Positions 8,157 to 16,475 of a stretch of 64,000 nucleotides of DNA are shown one piece after another. The position numbers and the translations under genes were made by a program. The notes below the pieces were generated by a model. It ran no database searches, was not told where the DNA came from, and saw only the letters and a list, made by a program, of their open reading frames with translations. This stretch comes from Nonomuraea jiangxiensis (GTDB taxonomy: Bacteria; Actinomycetota; Actinomycetes; Streptosporangiales; Streptosporangiaceae). The stretch's first letter is position 1. Every line of letters begins with the position of its first letter. The stretch covers positions 62,001 through 126,000 of the forward strand of contig NZ_FNDJ01000022.1 in the NCBI RefSeq assembly GCF_900099965.1. Direction: 5' to 3'.

Positions 8157-10058
8157 ATGCCCCCCACGCGTGGCCGTCCTATCGCACTGAAACTCCTCAT
8201 CCTCCTCCTGGTGCCGCTGCTGTCCCTGGTCGGCCTGTGGGTGTTCGCGGCGGCCCTGACCGGAGGCGTCGGCCTGCGCCTGCTGGCCATCAACGACCTG
8301 GCGAACAACCTGGCCACCCCGTCGGGAGTGGTCACCACCGAGTTGCAGTACGAGCGGCTGGCCTCCGTCGAATACCTGGTCAGCGGCCAGGGGGCGGACA
8401 AGCTGAGCCGGCAGCGGGACGAGACCGACCGGGCGGTGGCGACGTTCCGCCGGCTCGCCGGCAGCCAGCGCAACCTCTCACCCGCGATGACCGAGCAGCT
8501 CGCCACCGTGAACCACCGGATCGACCAGCTCGTGGAGGTACGCCGCGCCGTGGACGGCCTCACCGTCCCGCCGCTGGACGTCATCGACAGCTACAGCCAG
8601 GTCGTGGACGCGTCCTTCCGCATGTACGACGCCATGGTGCTGGTGCCCGACCTGGCCCTCTACCAGCAGGCCAGGGCGGTGACGACGCTGGGCGAGGCCA
8701 TGGACATGCTGTCCAGGGAGCGGGCGATGATCGCCGTGGTGCTGGCCAGGGGCCGGGTGGAGTCCAGGGAGCGGGAGACGTTCACGAGCATGGTCGCCAC
8801 CCGGCGGCTGCTCTATTCGCAGGCGGTCTCGCACCTCGACGAGGGGCTGCGCGGGCCGTGGGACCGGCTCACCGAATCCCCCGTCTACCGGGAGTTCCTC
8901 AAGGCCGAGGACGCCATCAGGGGGCAGGCCGCCACCAACGGCCTGCCGGCCGCGGCCGCCACCTGGCCGGTGGACGGCCAGAACCTGTGGACGGCGGTCG
9001 AGCGCGAGCAGGCGCGCTCCACGGAGAACATCGTGCGGCGGGTGACCCCGGCGGCCGCCGGCCTGCTCATCAAGATCGGCGTGGCGGGCGGCCTCGGCCT
9101 CATCGCCGTCGTCGCCTCGATCATGCTCTCGCTCCGCTTCCGCAAGCGCCTGGTACGCGAGCTCGCCGCGCTCCGCGACGCCGCCACCGAGCTCGCCGAG
9201 GTGCGGTTGGCCGGGCTGGTCAGCCGGTTGCGCATGAACGTGCACCCGCCCACGGCCGCCGAGACGGCCCCGGTGCGGGTCGAGGCCCGCACCTCCGAGG
9301 TGCAGGACATCGTACGGGCCTTCAACGACGTGCAGTCCACGGCCATCGAGGCGGCGGTGGGCCAGGCCAGGCTGCGGCACGGCGTCAGCCAGGTCTTCGT
9401 CAACCTGGCCCGGCGCAATCAGTCACTGCTGCACCGCCAGCTCCTGCAACTCGACAGCATGGAGCGGGCCACCGAGGAGCCCGGGATCCTGGCGGACCTG
9501 TTCAAGCTCGACCACCTCACCACCCGCATGCGCCGGCACGCCGAGAGCCTCATCATTCTGTCGGACCAGGTCCCCGGGCGCTCCTGGCGCAACCCGGTGC
9601 CGATCCTCGACGTGATGCGCGCGGCCGTCGCGGAGGTGGAGGAGTACGAGCGGGTCGAGGTGCTGCAACCGCCGCCGGTCGCGCTCGTCGGCGTGGCGGT
9701 CACCGACGTGGCCCACCTGCTGGCCGAGCTGGTCGAGAACGCCACCCTGTTCTCCCCGCCGCAGACCAGGGTGGACCTGCGCAGCTCGACCACGCCGCAC
9801 GGTCTCATGGTCGAGATCGAGGACCGCGGGCTGGGCCTGCCGCGCCAGGAGCTCGACGCGCTCAACGACCGGCTGAGCCAGACGCCCGAGTTCGACCTGG
9901 CGCAGAGCGACCAGCTCGGGCTGTTCGTGGTCAGCAGGCTGGCGGCCAGGCACGGCATCAAGGTCACCCTGGCGGCCTCCCCCTACGGTGGCCTGACCGC
10001 GATGGTCGCGCTGCCCCAGTCCCTGCTCGCCGACCAACCGGCCCTGAGCGGCCGCTAG
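8157..10058 (+). CDS. Nitrate-sensor-type (NIT) sensor histidine kinase, conservon-CvnA-like, orphan
   Basis: 633 aa. TM1 is at about residues 12-34. A long extracytoplasmic helical region (about 40-290) resembles the nitrate/nitrite-sensing NIT domain. TM2 follows at about 297-325 (VAGGLGLIAVVASIML), then a juxtamembrane helix. The DHp-like segment LLHRQLLQLDSMERAT ... FKLDHLTTRMRRHAESL is followed by a HATPase with N-box ELVENATLFSPP, DRGLGL and a GLFVVSRLAARHG lid. The start has GGAGG four bases upstream of ATG. Two paralogues lie at 57060 and 61032, but this copy has no roadblock, DUF742 or GTPase gene beside it. The signal is unknown; the NIT name does not prove nitrate sensing. Confidence 0.88.
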   Translation: MPPTRGRPIALKLLILLLVPLLSLVGLWVFAAALTGGVGLRLLAINDLANNLATPSGVVTTELQYERLASVEYLVSGQGADKLSRQRDETDRAVATFRRLAGSQRNLSPAMTEQLATVNHRIDQLVEVRRAVDGLTVPPLDVIDSYSQVVDASFRMYDAMVLVPDLALYQQARAVTTLGEAMDMLSRERAMIAVVLARGRVESRERETFTSMVATRRLLYSQAVSHLDEGLRGPWDRLTESPVYREFLKAEDAIRGQAATNGLPAAAATWPVDGQNLWTAVEREQARSTENIVRRVTPAAAGLLIKIGVAGGLGLIAVVASIMLSLRFRKRLVRELAALRDAATELAEVRLAGLVSRLRMNVHPPTAAETAPVRVEARTSEVQDIVRAFNDVQSTAIEAAVGQARLRHGVSQVFVNLARRNQSLLHRQLLQLDSMERATEEPGILADLFKLDHLTTRMRRHAESLIILSDQVPGRSWRNPVPILDVMRAAVAEVEEYERVEVLQPPPVALVGVAVTDVAHLLAELVENATLFSPPQTRVDLRSSTTPHGLMVEIEDRGLGLPRQELDALNDRLSQTPEFDLAQSDQLGLFVVSRLAARHGIKVTLAASPYGGLTAMVALPQSLLADQPALSGR

Positions 10059-10158
10059 CCGCAGCGCCGACCCTGGCCAGGCTCCCGTCGGCCGCTGTGC
10101 CGCCAGGCCCGCCGCCGGCGGCCGGGGCTCCGTGGACCCGCCGGGCTCGGCCCGGTCG

Positions 10159-11055
10159 TCACAGGAGGACCTGGAGGAGTGCCTGCTTCCTGGCCTTGGA
10201 CGGCTCGGCGATCCGCTGGACCTCCTCGCCCGCCTCGTCCAGCACGACCAGCGTGTTGTGCTCCTGGCCCGCGACCCGCACCACCAGGCGCCCGTCGGGC
10301 AGGTAGGAGGCCCCCAGCAGGCGCCCCTTGACCTGCGGGGTGTGCCGCCTGCCCGTCACCATGTCCACGACGACCGGCTTGAACGAGGTCGGCCAGCCAC
10401 CGTCGCCCAGCGCGTCGGGGTTCCGCGGGAACTCCACGACCGCCTTGCGCCCGTCCGGCGACAGGCTCTGCACGTGCGTGACGAGGTCGACGCCCTTGGC
10501 CCTGGCGGCCTTGCCGGTCGTCGTGTCGAGCCGGTAGAGGCCGTCGGCCTCCCCGGTGTAGCCGGCCAGGTAGCGGCCGTTCGCGGACCAGGCGAGGTGG
10601 CAGATGCCCTCCGTGGTGCCCAGCTTGTGCGGGGCGCCGGTGCCGTCGGCCCGGACGGACATGACCGTGTCGCCGCCGCCTCCGTACGCCACCCGCTCCG
10701 AGTTGGGCGACCAGACCGGGGTGAGGCACGGCGTGCCGCCCTGGATCCCGCTGACGAGCGTGAGGGTCTTGCCCTCCTGCCTGACCTGGAGCCGGCCGTC
10801 CGACGTGACCCAGGCGGCCTTCCTGCCGTCGGGCGAGGCGGCGAACTGCGGCAGGGTGCCGGTCCTGGCCAGCGTGGCCCACTGGCCGGACGCGTACCGG
10901 CTGAGCTGGTTGGCGGCGCTCGCGTAGACGGCGGCGCCCGAGAGCTGGGCCGGTACGGTGGCCGTCGCGCCCGGCGCGGCCACCAGCACGGCGCCGAGCG
11001 CGGCGCCTGCGACAACACGAATCCTCATGAGGCTCATGTTGCCCGAGCGACTCAC
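10159..11055 (-). CDS. Secreted TolB-like beta-propeller protein
   Basis: 298 aa. The N-terminus MSLMRIRVVAGAALGAVLVAAPGATATVP looks like a Sec signal peptide ending near an A-x-A site. The rest carries WD/TolB-type blades such as FAASPDGRKAAWVTSDGRLQV, PVWSPNSERVAYG, HLAWSANGRYLAGYT and QSLSPDGRKAVVEF. The GTG at 11055 overlaps the upstream hydrolase stop (GTGA), supporting coupled translation from there; ATGs at 11037 and 11028 are alternatives. Probably an exported binding or scaffolding protein; the partner is unknown. Confidence 0.75.
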   Translation of the reverse strand: MSRSGNMSLMRIRVVAGAALGAVLVAAPGATATVPAQLSGAAVYASAANQLSRYASGQWATLARTGTLPQFAASPDGRKAAWVTSDGRLQVRQEGKTLTLVSGIQGGTPCLTPVWSPNSERVAYGGGGDTVMSVRADGTGAPHKLGTTEGICHLAWSANGRYLAGYTGEADGLYRLDTTTGKAARAKGVDLVTHVQSLSPDGRKAVVEFPRNPDALGDGGWPTSFKPVVVDMVTGRRHTPQVKGRLLGASYLPDGRLVVRVAGQEHNTLVVLDEAGEEVQRIAEPSKARKQALLQVLL

Positions 11056-11777
11056 AAACGCAGGAAAGGCTCGCTGAAGTGCGACGTCGCGATAACGGCC
11101 CGCTCGGCACCGAGCTCGGCGAGCACCTCCGCCCGGGTGCGCGCGGCGGTCTCGCCGTCGTCGTCGTAGAGGTAACGGATTTCCGGGTTCGCCAGCTGCA
11201 CCGGGTGGTGCACGAGGTCGCCGGTCATGGCGACGTCGCCGACGCGGACGATCTGGTGGCCCGGCGTGTGTCCGGGCGCGAGGCGTACGCGCACGCCCGG
11301 CACGATCTCGGCGTCGCCCTCCACGACGTGCAACCGGTCCTTGATGACGGAGACGATCTCATCCAGCACCGAGCCGCGGGCCGCGTCCAGCTCGGCCTGC
11401 TGGACCACGTAACGGGCGTTCTCGAACACCGGCGCGCCGTCGGCGACCGCGCCCGAGGCGTGGTCGCTGTGCAGGTGTGTGAGGACGACCGTGCCGATCT
11501 CGGCGGGCGTCACGCCCGCGGCGGCGAGTTCGCCGGTCAGCACGCCGGGGACCGGCGCCCAGCTGGACGCCGGTGACTGCTCGCCGCCGATGCCGGTGTC
11601 GACGAGGGTCAGCCGGCCTGCCGCGTCACGCAGCAGGTAGCAGTGGAAATGCAGGACCCATGGCTCGTCCGGGAGGCCGGAACCGGCGAACATCTCGGCG
11701 AGCGGCCGGCTGATCGCCGGCCCCATCGGGCCCACGGCGTCGCAGAGCGGTGTGACTTCGACGCCGGACACGTTCAT
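11052..11777 (-). CDS. MBL-fold metallo-hydrolase
   Basis: 241 aa from ATG 11777 (GTG 11792 would add five residues). The metallo-beta-lactamase-fold metal motif HLHSDHASG is intact, followed by GHTPGHQ and TGDLVHHP, which supply the remaining His and Asp ligands. This arrangement is seen in lactonase, phosphotriesterase-like and other small-molecule hydrolases; an AHL-lactonase-type activity is possible but unproven. No signal peptide, so cytoplasmic. It lies between a tiny zinc-ribbon gene and the secreted propeller gene, all on the minus strand and probably co-transcribed. Confidence 0.85.
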   Translation of the reverse strand: MNVSGVEVTPLCDAVGPMGPAISRPLAEMFAGSGLPDEPWVLHFHCYLLRDAAGRLTLVDTGIGGEQSPASSWAPVPGVLTGELAAAGVTPAEIGTVVLTHLHSDHASGAVADGAPVFENARYVVQQAELDAARGSVLDEIVSVIKDRLHVVEGDAEIVPGVRVRLAPGHTPGHQIVRVGDVAMTGDLVHHPVQLANPEIRYLYDDDGETAARTRAEVLAELGAERAVIATSHFSEPFLRL

Positions 11778-11802
11778 CGATCGGTGTGGCACCCGGCCCA
11801 GG

Positions 11803-11946
11803 TTACGCGGCGACGGGCTCGCGCGGAACGTACTCGTTCTCGAGATCGGCGGCGTAGACGGCGCGGCGGCAGTGGGCGCACCGGTACATGATCGGGCCCT
11901 CGTCGAGCTCGTGGCGGCACCGCGGGCAGTGGTTGACGGTCTTCAT
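11803..11946 (-). CDS. Tiny zinc-ribbon protein (47 aa)
   Basis: 47 aa, MKTVNHCPRCRHEL at the start, then YRCAHCRRAVYAADLENEYV. The two CxxC pairs (CPRC, CAHC) make a four-cysteine zinc knuckle. A textbook ribosome-binding site GGGGGAG sits about four bases before the ATG, which gives strong support to so short a gene. It precedes the MBL hydrolase on the same strand with a gap of 25 bp. Such short ribbons often act as protein- or RNA-binding modules; the role is unknown. Confidence 0.7.
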   Translation of the reverse strand: MKTVNHCPRCRHELDEGPIMYRCAHCRRAVYAADLENEYVPREPVAA

Positions 11947-12127
11947 GGTGCTCCCCCAAGGAGTTTCTTTCGTCCTATGGAACCCTCACCGAGTTGCAGG
12001 GGTCCTGCATGCCACTTGACACGATGACGCTGCGCCGATGGGGGTTTCTGTGCCCTCCGGTACACCGGCCGCGGTAATTTTCCTCGCTGCGCGGCGCCGG
12101 GAAGAACATTGTCATGCGCCCTGTCCC

Positions 12128-12145
12128 GCTTTCGCGGGCGAAAGC
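12128..12145. other. Hairpin upstream of the rho-like gene
   Basis: GCTTTCG (12128-12134), loop CGGG, CGAAAGC (12139-12145): a perfect 7-bp stem. It is 208 bases before the rho-like ATG and could lie in its 5' leader or upstream of its promoter. Confidence 0.4.
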
Positions 12146-12228
12146 CGGAGAACCGCCCGGGAATAGTCCAAGCGGGCTAGGCGTTTCATGGGCTTGATCG
12201 TGTGGTATGTTCCCACTGAGCGTTGAGC

Positions 12229-12269
12229 TTCATTTCCAGCTCCGCTGATCTTCATCTCCAGCCCACCCC
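12229..12269 (+). promoter_or_regulatory. C-rich, G-poor leader tract, possible rut (Rho-loading) site
   Basis: By hand count this 41-base segment has 19 C and only 4 G, very unusual in this GC-rich DNA, with repeated TTCAT/TCTCCA pyrimidine runs. Rho loads on C-rich, G-poor RNA, and rho genes are commonly autoregulated by attenuation in the leader. The position, 84-124 bases before the rho-like start codon, fits such a role. Inference only. Confidence 0.4.
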
Positions 12270-12352
12270 GGGCATTCGGGGTCCGGCCTGTTTCATCACT
12301 TCACGCGCCGTCCCGTCGTGGGCCTTCGGCGCACACCCCCAAGAGGTTCATC

Positions 12353-13459
12353 ATGTCTGTGCACACCATTCCAGAGCAGCGTGCGGACGTGGCCATCCGG
12401 CAGGTGAGCGGCCTCCTGGACGTACGCGACAAATCCGCGTTCATCCGGGCCGACCACCTTCCGGGGCCCGGCGACGTACGACTGCCACCTGACCGCATCC
12501 GGCAGTACGACTTGCGCCCCGGCGACCACGTCGTGGCCTCCTACGCCAACGGCAAGTTCCTCGGCGTCGAATCCGTCAACGGCTCCGCGCACTGGCGCGG
12601 CCGCCCCCACTTCGCCGACCTGACACCCGTCCATCCCGACCAGCGGCTCGACATCGAGACCGAGTCGCTCAGCACCCGCGTCATCGACCTGGTCGCCCCC
12701 ATCGGCAAGGGGCAGCGCGGGCTCATCGTGGCGCCGCCCAAGGCGGGCAAGACCATGGTCCTTCAGGCCCTGGCCGCCGGGATCACCCGCAACCACCCCG
12801 AGGTGCACCTCATGGTCCTGCTGGTCGGCGAGCGGCCCGAGGAGGTCACCGAGATGCGCGCGAGCATCGAGGGCGAGATCTTCAGCTCGACCTTCGACCA
12901 CCCCGACCGCGACCACACCGCCATCGCCGAGTTGGCCATAGAGCGGGCCAAGCGGCTCGTGGAGGCGGGCCAGGACGTGGTGCTGCTGCTGGACTCGCTG
13001 ACCCGGCTCGGACGCGCCTACAACAACGTGACGCCGCCCGGCTCCGGGCGCGTGCTCACCGGCGGGATCGACGCCCGGGCCCTGTATCCGGTCAAGCGCT
13101 TCTTCGGCGCCGCCCGCAACGTCGAGGGCGGCGGCTCCCTCACGATCCTCGCCAGCGCCCTGGTGGACACGGGGTCGCGAATGGACAACAACCTGTACGA
13201 GGAGTTCAAGGGCACCGGGAACATGGAGCTGCACCTGGCCAGGGAACTGGCCGAGCGGCGGCTGTTCCCGGCCGTGGACCTGGACTCGTCCGGGACCCGG
13301 CGGGAGGAGATGCTGCTGACCCCGCAGGAGCAGCGGGTGGTCTGGCGGCTGCGGCGGATGCTCGGCGGCCTGGAGCGGCAGCAGGGGATCGAGCTCCTGA
13401 TCGGCAAGCTACGCGAGACCCCGTCCAACGCCGCCTTCCTCCTTGAGGCCGCCGCCTGA
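12353..13459 (+). CDS. Short Rho-like transcription termination factor
   Basis: 368 aa. Homologue of Rho, the hexameric RNA helicase that terminates transcription. It has the OB-type RNA-binding part (LPGPGDVRLPPDRIRQYDLRPGD), P-loop APPKAGKT at residues 127-134, Walker B DVVLLLDSLTRLGRAYN, the RNA-contacting GSGRVLTGGIDA and FKGTGNMELHL segments, and DSSGTRREE. It lacks the N-terminal helix bundle and the long basic/acidic extension usual in actinobacterial Rho (over 600 aa) and is even shorter than E. coli Rho (419 aa). It is probably a second, reduced paralogue. AAGAGG six bases before ATG decides the start. Confidence 0.88.
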   Translation: MSVHTIPEQRADVAIRQVSGLLDVRDKSAFIRADHLPGPGDVRLPPDRIRQYDLRPGDHVVASYANGKFLGVESVNGSAHWRGRPHFADLTPVHPDQRLDIETESLSTRVIDLVAPIGKGQRGLIVAPPKAGKTMVLQALAAGITRNHPEVHLMVLLVGERPEEVTEMRASIEGEIFSSTFDHPDRDHTAIAELAIERAKRLVEAGQDVVLLLDSLTRLGRAYNNVTPPGSGRVLTGGIDARALYPVKRFFGAARNVEGGGSLTILASALVDTGSRMDNNLYEEFKGTGNMELHLARELAERRLFPAVDLDSSGTRREEMLLTPQEQRVVWRLRRMLGGLERQQGIELLIGKLRETPSNAAFLLEAAA

Positions 13460-13526
13460 CCGGGCGGAGCCGGTGTTCGGCCCACCGGCCGGGAGGGCGG
13501 TGGTGGCGGTCCACCAGAATGGGCGC

Positions 13527-14567
13527 ATGCTGGCCGACATCGTCGAATACCTGATCTGTCCCGTCTGCCATGCCGACCTGCGGCTGGGCGAGTCCGCCCT
13601 CCGGTGCGCCCGCGGGCACTCCTACGACGTGGCCAGGCAGGGATATGTCAGCCTGCTCGTCGGATCCAGGCCGCCGGGGACCGCCGACAGCGCGGCGATG
13701 GTGGAGGCGCGGGCCCGGTTCCTGGCGGCCGGGCACTACGCCCCGCTGACCCGGGCCGTGGCGGAGGAGGTGCGGCGGCACACGAGCGCTCGAAACGTTC
13801 CAACAAAACATGAGCCTTCTACCGAAACCGATGACGGCGAGGAGCTGAAGGCGTACCGTGGGGCGGGAGTGCACGCCGGTAACGGCATGGGGCCGCAGGG
13901 TCCCAGCCGGGACCCGGAGATCGTCGAGGATCGTCGCGCGGAGGGCTGGGCCGCGCCGCTGATCGTCGACGCCGGCGCGGGCACCGGGCACTATCTGGTG
14001 GCCGCGCTAGACGCGGTGAACGACGGCATCGGGATGGCATTCGATGTGTCCAAGCACGCTGTACGCCGGGCGGCTCGGGCGCATCCGAGGGCAGGGGCGT
14101 TCGTGGCCGACGTCTGGCGGCCGCTGCCCATCCGGGATGGGGTGGCCGATGTGGTGATCGATGTGTTCGCGCCTCGTAACGGGCCCGAGTTCGGCCGGAT
14201 TCTGCGGCCGGACGGCGTCGTGGTGGTCGTGACGCCCGCCGGCACGCACCTGAGCCCACTGGTCGAAGAGCTGGGACTGCTCTCCGTCGACGAGGAGAAG
14301 GAGCTCAGGGTGGCGCGCAGCATGGAGGGGTTCGCCGAGACCGGGCGGCGCTCGGTCGAGTTCGAGATGGAGCTGGGGCACGGCGACGTCGCCCAGGTGG
14401 TGGGCATGGGCCCGAGCGCGTGGCACACGGACGAGGCCGAGCTGGATGAGCGAATCGCGGGATACCTCTCCCGGACCGTCGGAAAAAGTAGCGGAAAAGT
14501 AGTAACACATGCGGCCTTTCACCTGTCTACGTTCGAGCTCGCATCCCGAGCCAGGTCCGTTTCTTGA
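13527..14567 (+). CDS. RlmA-like 23S rRNA (guanine-N1) methyltransferase
   Basis: 346 aa. The N-terminal zinc site C11-x2-C14-x12-C27-x3-H31 (CPVC ... CARGH), followed by YDVARQGYVSLL, matches the RlmA/TlrB family, which methylates a guanine in helix 35 of 23S rRNA. TADSAAMVEARARFLAAGHY is the conserved linker, and IVDAGAGTGHYL is SAM motif I. Between linker and motif I, residues about 90-145 form a poorly conserved hydrophilic insert (KHEPSTETDDGEELKAYRG and onward). A CAGAAT hexamer ends six bases before ATG 13527, suggesting a leaderless start; GTG 13503 behind GGGAGG is an alternative. TlrB-type members give tylosin resistance, but no antibiotic cluster is near. Confidence 0.85.
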   Translation: MLADIVEYLICPVCHADLRLGESALRCARGHSYDVARQGYVSLLVGSRPPGTADSAAMVEARARFLAAGHYAPLTRAVAEEVRRHTSARNVPTKHEPSTETDDGEELKAYRGAGVHAGNGMGPQGPSRDPEIVEDRRAEGWAAPLIVDAGAGTGHYLVAALDAVNDGIGMAFDVSKHAVRRAARAHPRAGAFVADVWRPLPIRDGVADVVIDVFAPRNGPEFGRILRPDGVVVVVTPAGTHLSPLVEELGLLSVDEEKELRVARSMEGFAETGRRSVEFEMELGHGDVAQVVGMGPSAWHTDEAELDERIAGYLSRTVGKSSGKVVTHAAFHLSTFELASRARSVS

Positions 14568-14711
14568 CGGACATGTGTTACGGGTGTTACCGATGGGGCA
14601 TTTAGTCCGAAATTCCCCCACATTCCCTAAGTATTTCCTCGATGCAGGCGCAATACTGGACGGCATCCCTCGCCCCGAGGCGCGGGACTTCAAAGGGAGG
14701 GGGCGCGCCGG

Positions 14712-16475
14712 ATGAAGGCGGAGGAACGCTGGCAGGCCAGGTTCCGCGCGTCGGGCATGACGCTGCCGTCCTGGGCGCGCCAGGCCCCGAACCGCGCCAT
14801 CTACCGCTCCAACGCCACCGGCACGTGGGAGGTCTACGCCTGGGACCGCGTGACCGGTGTCACCCGCCAGGTCACCGACCGGTCCAAGGGCACGGCGCAC
14901 GCCGCCATCGACCCCACCGGCCAGTGGATCTACTGGTTCGCCGATACCGACGGCGACGAGTTCGGTGTGTGGTGGCGCCAGCCGTTCACCGGCGGCCCCG
15001 ACGAACTGGTCGCCGACCTGCCGCCGGGCCAGCCCGGCGGCATCGCCATGTCCGCGACGGGCGTGGCGGCGATCAGCCTGGCCAGCGAGGGCAGGTTCCG
15101 CATCCACGTGGTCCGCGAAGGCGAGCCGGCCAGGCTCCTGTACGAGCACACCGAGGCGGCCTGGGTGGCCGACATGTCCCTCGACGGCTCACTCATCGCG
15201 ATCAACCACGGCGAGTACGGCGACTTCCGCCACCCGGCGCTCCGCGTCGTCCGCCAGTCCGGCGAAACGGTCGGCGAGCTCTACGACGGCCCCACCAAGG
15301 GCGTGATCGGCCTCCACTTCGCCCCGGTGCTCGGCGACCGCCGCCTGCTCGCCCTGCACGAGCGCCGCCACCGCCACGAGCCCCTGGTCTGGGACCCGGT
15401 GACCGGCGAGCAGCGCGAGATCTGGCTGCGGGACTCCGGCGACCTGCACGCCGAATGGTACGACGACGCCCGCGGCCTGCTGATCCTGCGTGACAGCCGG
15501 GGCCGCAGCTACCTGCACCGCTACGACCTCGCGGGCGGCGGCCTGACCCTCATCGAGACCCCGCACGGCGTGATCGAGCAGGCGCTTCCCCGGCCCGGCG
15601 GCCACGTCGAATACTCCTGGTCGAGCGCGTCCCGGCCGCCGGTGATCCGGTCGAGCAACGGCCAGGTCGTGGTCAACGCGAGCGGCCCGCCCGCCCCGCC
15701 GAGCGTCCCGGTCGAGGACATCGACGTCGAGGGCGAGGGCGGCCTCATCCACGCCCTGGTCTCCAAGCCCGAGGTGGGCACCGCCCCCTTCCCCACCGTC
15801 TTCCTGCTGCACGGCGGGCCCACGGCGCACGACCAGGACGCGTTCTCGCCCGAGGTCGCGGCCTGGGTGGACGCGGGGTTCGCGGTGGTGCGGGTCAACT
15901 ACCGCGGCTCGACCGGCTACGGCTCGGCCTGGCGCGACGCGCTGCACGGCGACGTGGGGCACATCGAGCTCGCCGACGTGGCCGCCGTACACCAGTGCGT
16001 GGTCGGTCGCGGCATCTCCGACCCGGCCAGGACGGTGCTGGCGGGCTCTGCCTGGGGCGGCTATCTCACGCTCCTCGGTCTCGGCACCCAGCCCGACCTG
16101 TGGACGGCCGGCATCGCCGCGGTGCCCATCGCCTGCCACCAGACCTCGTACGAGGACGAGGCGGAGAGCCTGCGCGCCTACCACCGTGCCCTGCTCGGCG
16201 GCTCCCCCGACGAGCAGCCCGACCGGTATGCGGCCAGCTCCCCGATCACCTACGTGGACCAGGTGAAGAGCCCGCTGCTGATCCTCGCGGGCGAGAACGA
16301 CACGCGTTGCCCGCTGCGCCAGATCGAGAAATACGTGGCGAAGCTCGCCGAACACGGGCGGGAACACGAGGTCTACACCTACGACGCGATCCGCGGCTCG
16401 CTGGTGGTGGCCGAGCGGATCACGCAGATGGCGCTCCAACTGGAGTTCGCGAGAAAGCACGCCAACCCACACTGA
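14712..16475 (+). CDS. S9 (prolyl oligopeptidase) family protein, probably catalytically inactive
   Basis: 587 aa. An N-terminal seven-blade-propeller-like region (about 1-330) is followed by an alpha/beta hydrolase domain with FLLHGGPTAHDQDAF and RVNYRGSTGYGSAW, both typical of S9 acylaminoacyl/prolyl oligopeptidases. At the nucleophile elbow, where the family has G-x-S-x-G-G-Y, this protein reads G445-S-A447-W-G-G-Y451, so alanine stands in place of the serine. The acid is kept (GENDTRCP, Asp530), but the usual histidine segment reads YDAIRGSL with Arg561 near the histidine position. It is therefore likely a pseudo-peptidase. GGGAGG-type ribosome-binding site about nine bases upstream. Cytoplasmic, no signal peptide. 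Confidence 0.85.
   Translation: MKAEERWQARFRASGMTLPSWARQAPNRAIYRSNATGTWEVYAWDRVTGVTRQVTDRSKGTAHAAIDPTGQWIYWFADTDGDEFGVWWRQPFTGGPDELVADLPPGQPGGIAMSATGVAAISLASEGRFRIHVVREGEPARLLYEHTEAAWVADMSLDGSLIAINHGEYGDFRHPALRVVRQSGETVGELYDGPTKGVIGLHFAPVLGDRRLLALHERRHRHEPLVWDPVTGEQREIWLRDSGDLHAEWYDDARGLLILRDSRGRSYLHRYDLAGGGLTLIETPHGVIEQALPRPGGHVEYSWSSASRPPVIRSSNGQVVVNASGPPAPPSVPVEDIDVEGEGGLIHALVSKPEVGTAPFPTVFLLHGGPTAHDQDAFSPEVAAWVDAGFAVVRVNYRGSTGYGSAWRDALHGDVGHIELADVAAVHQCVVGRGISDPARTVLAGSAWGGYLTLLGLGTQPDLWTAGIAAVPIACHQTSYEDEAESLRAYHRALLGGSPDEQPDRYAASSPITYVDQVKSPLLILAGENDTRCPLRQIEKYVAKLAEHGREHEVYTYDAIRGSLVVAERITQMALQLEFARKHANPH

Larger units (their letters stand above)
11947..12352 (+). other. 406-bp gene-free region, including the rho-like leader
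   Basis: No gene seen. It contains the divergent promoter region of the zinc-ribbon gene, a hairpin at 12128-12145 and a pyrimidine-rich, C-over-G tract at 12229-12269. The remainder shows nothing I can name. Confidence 0.6.

Noticed and set aside
12223..12492. Leader ORF of 89 aa before and overlapping the rho-like gene
   Set aside because: It runs out of frame into the rho-like coding region, has no ribosome-binding site and its composition is dictated by the C-rich leader.
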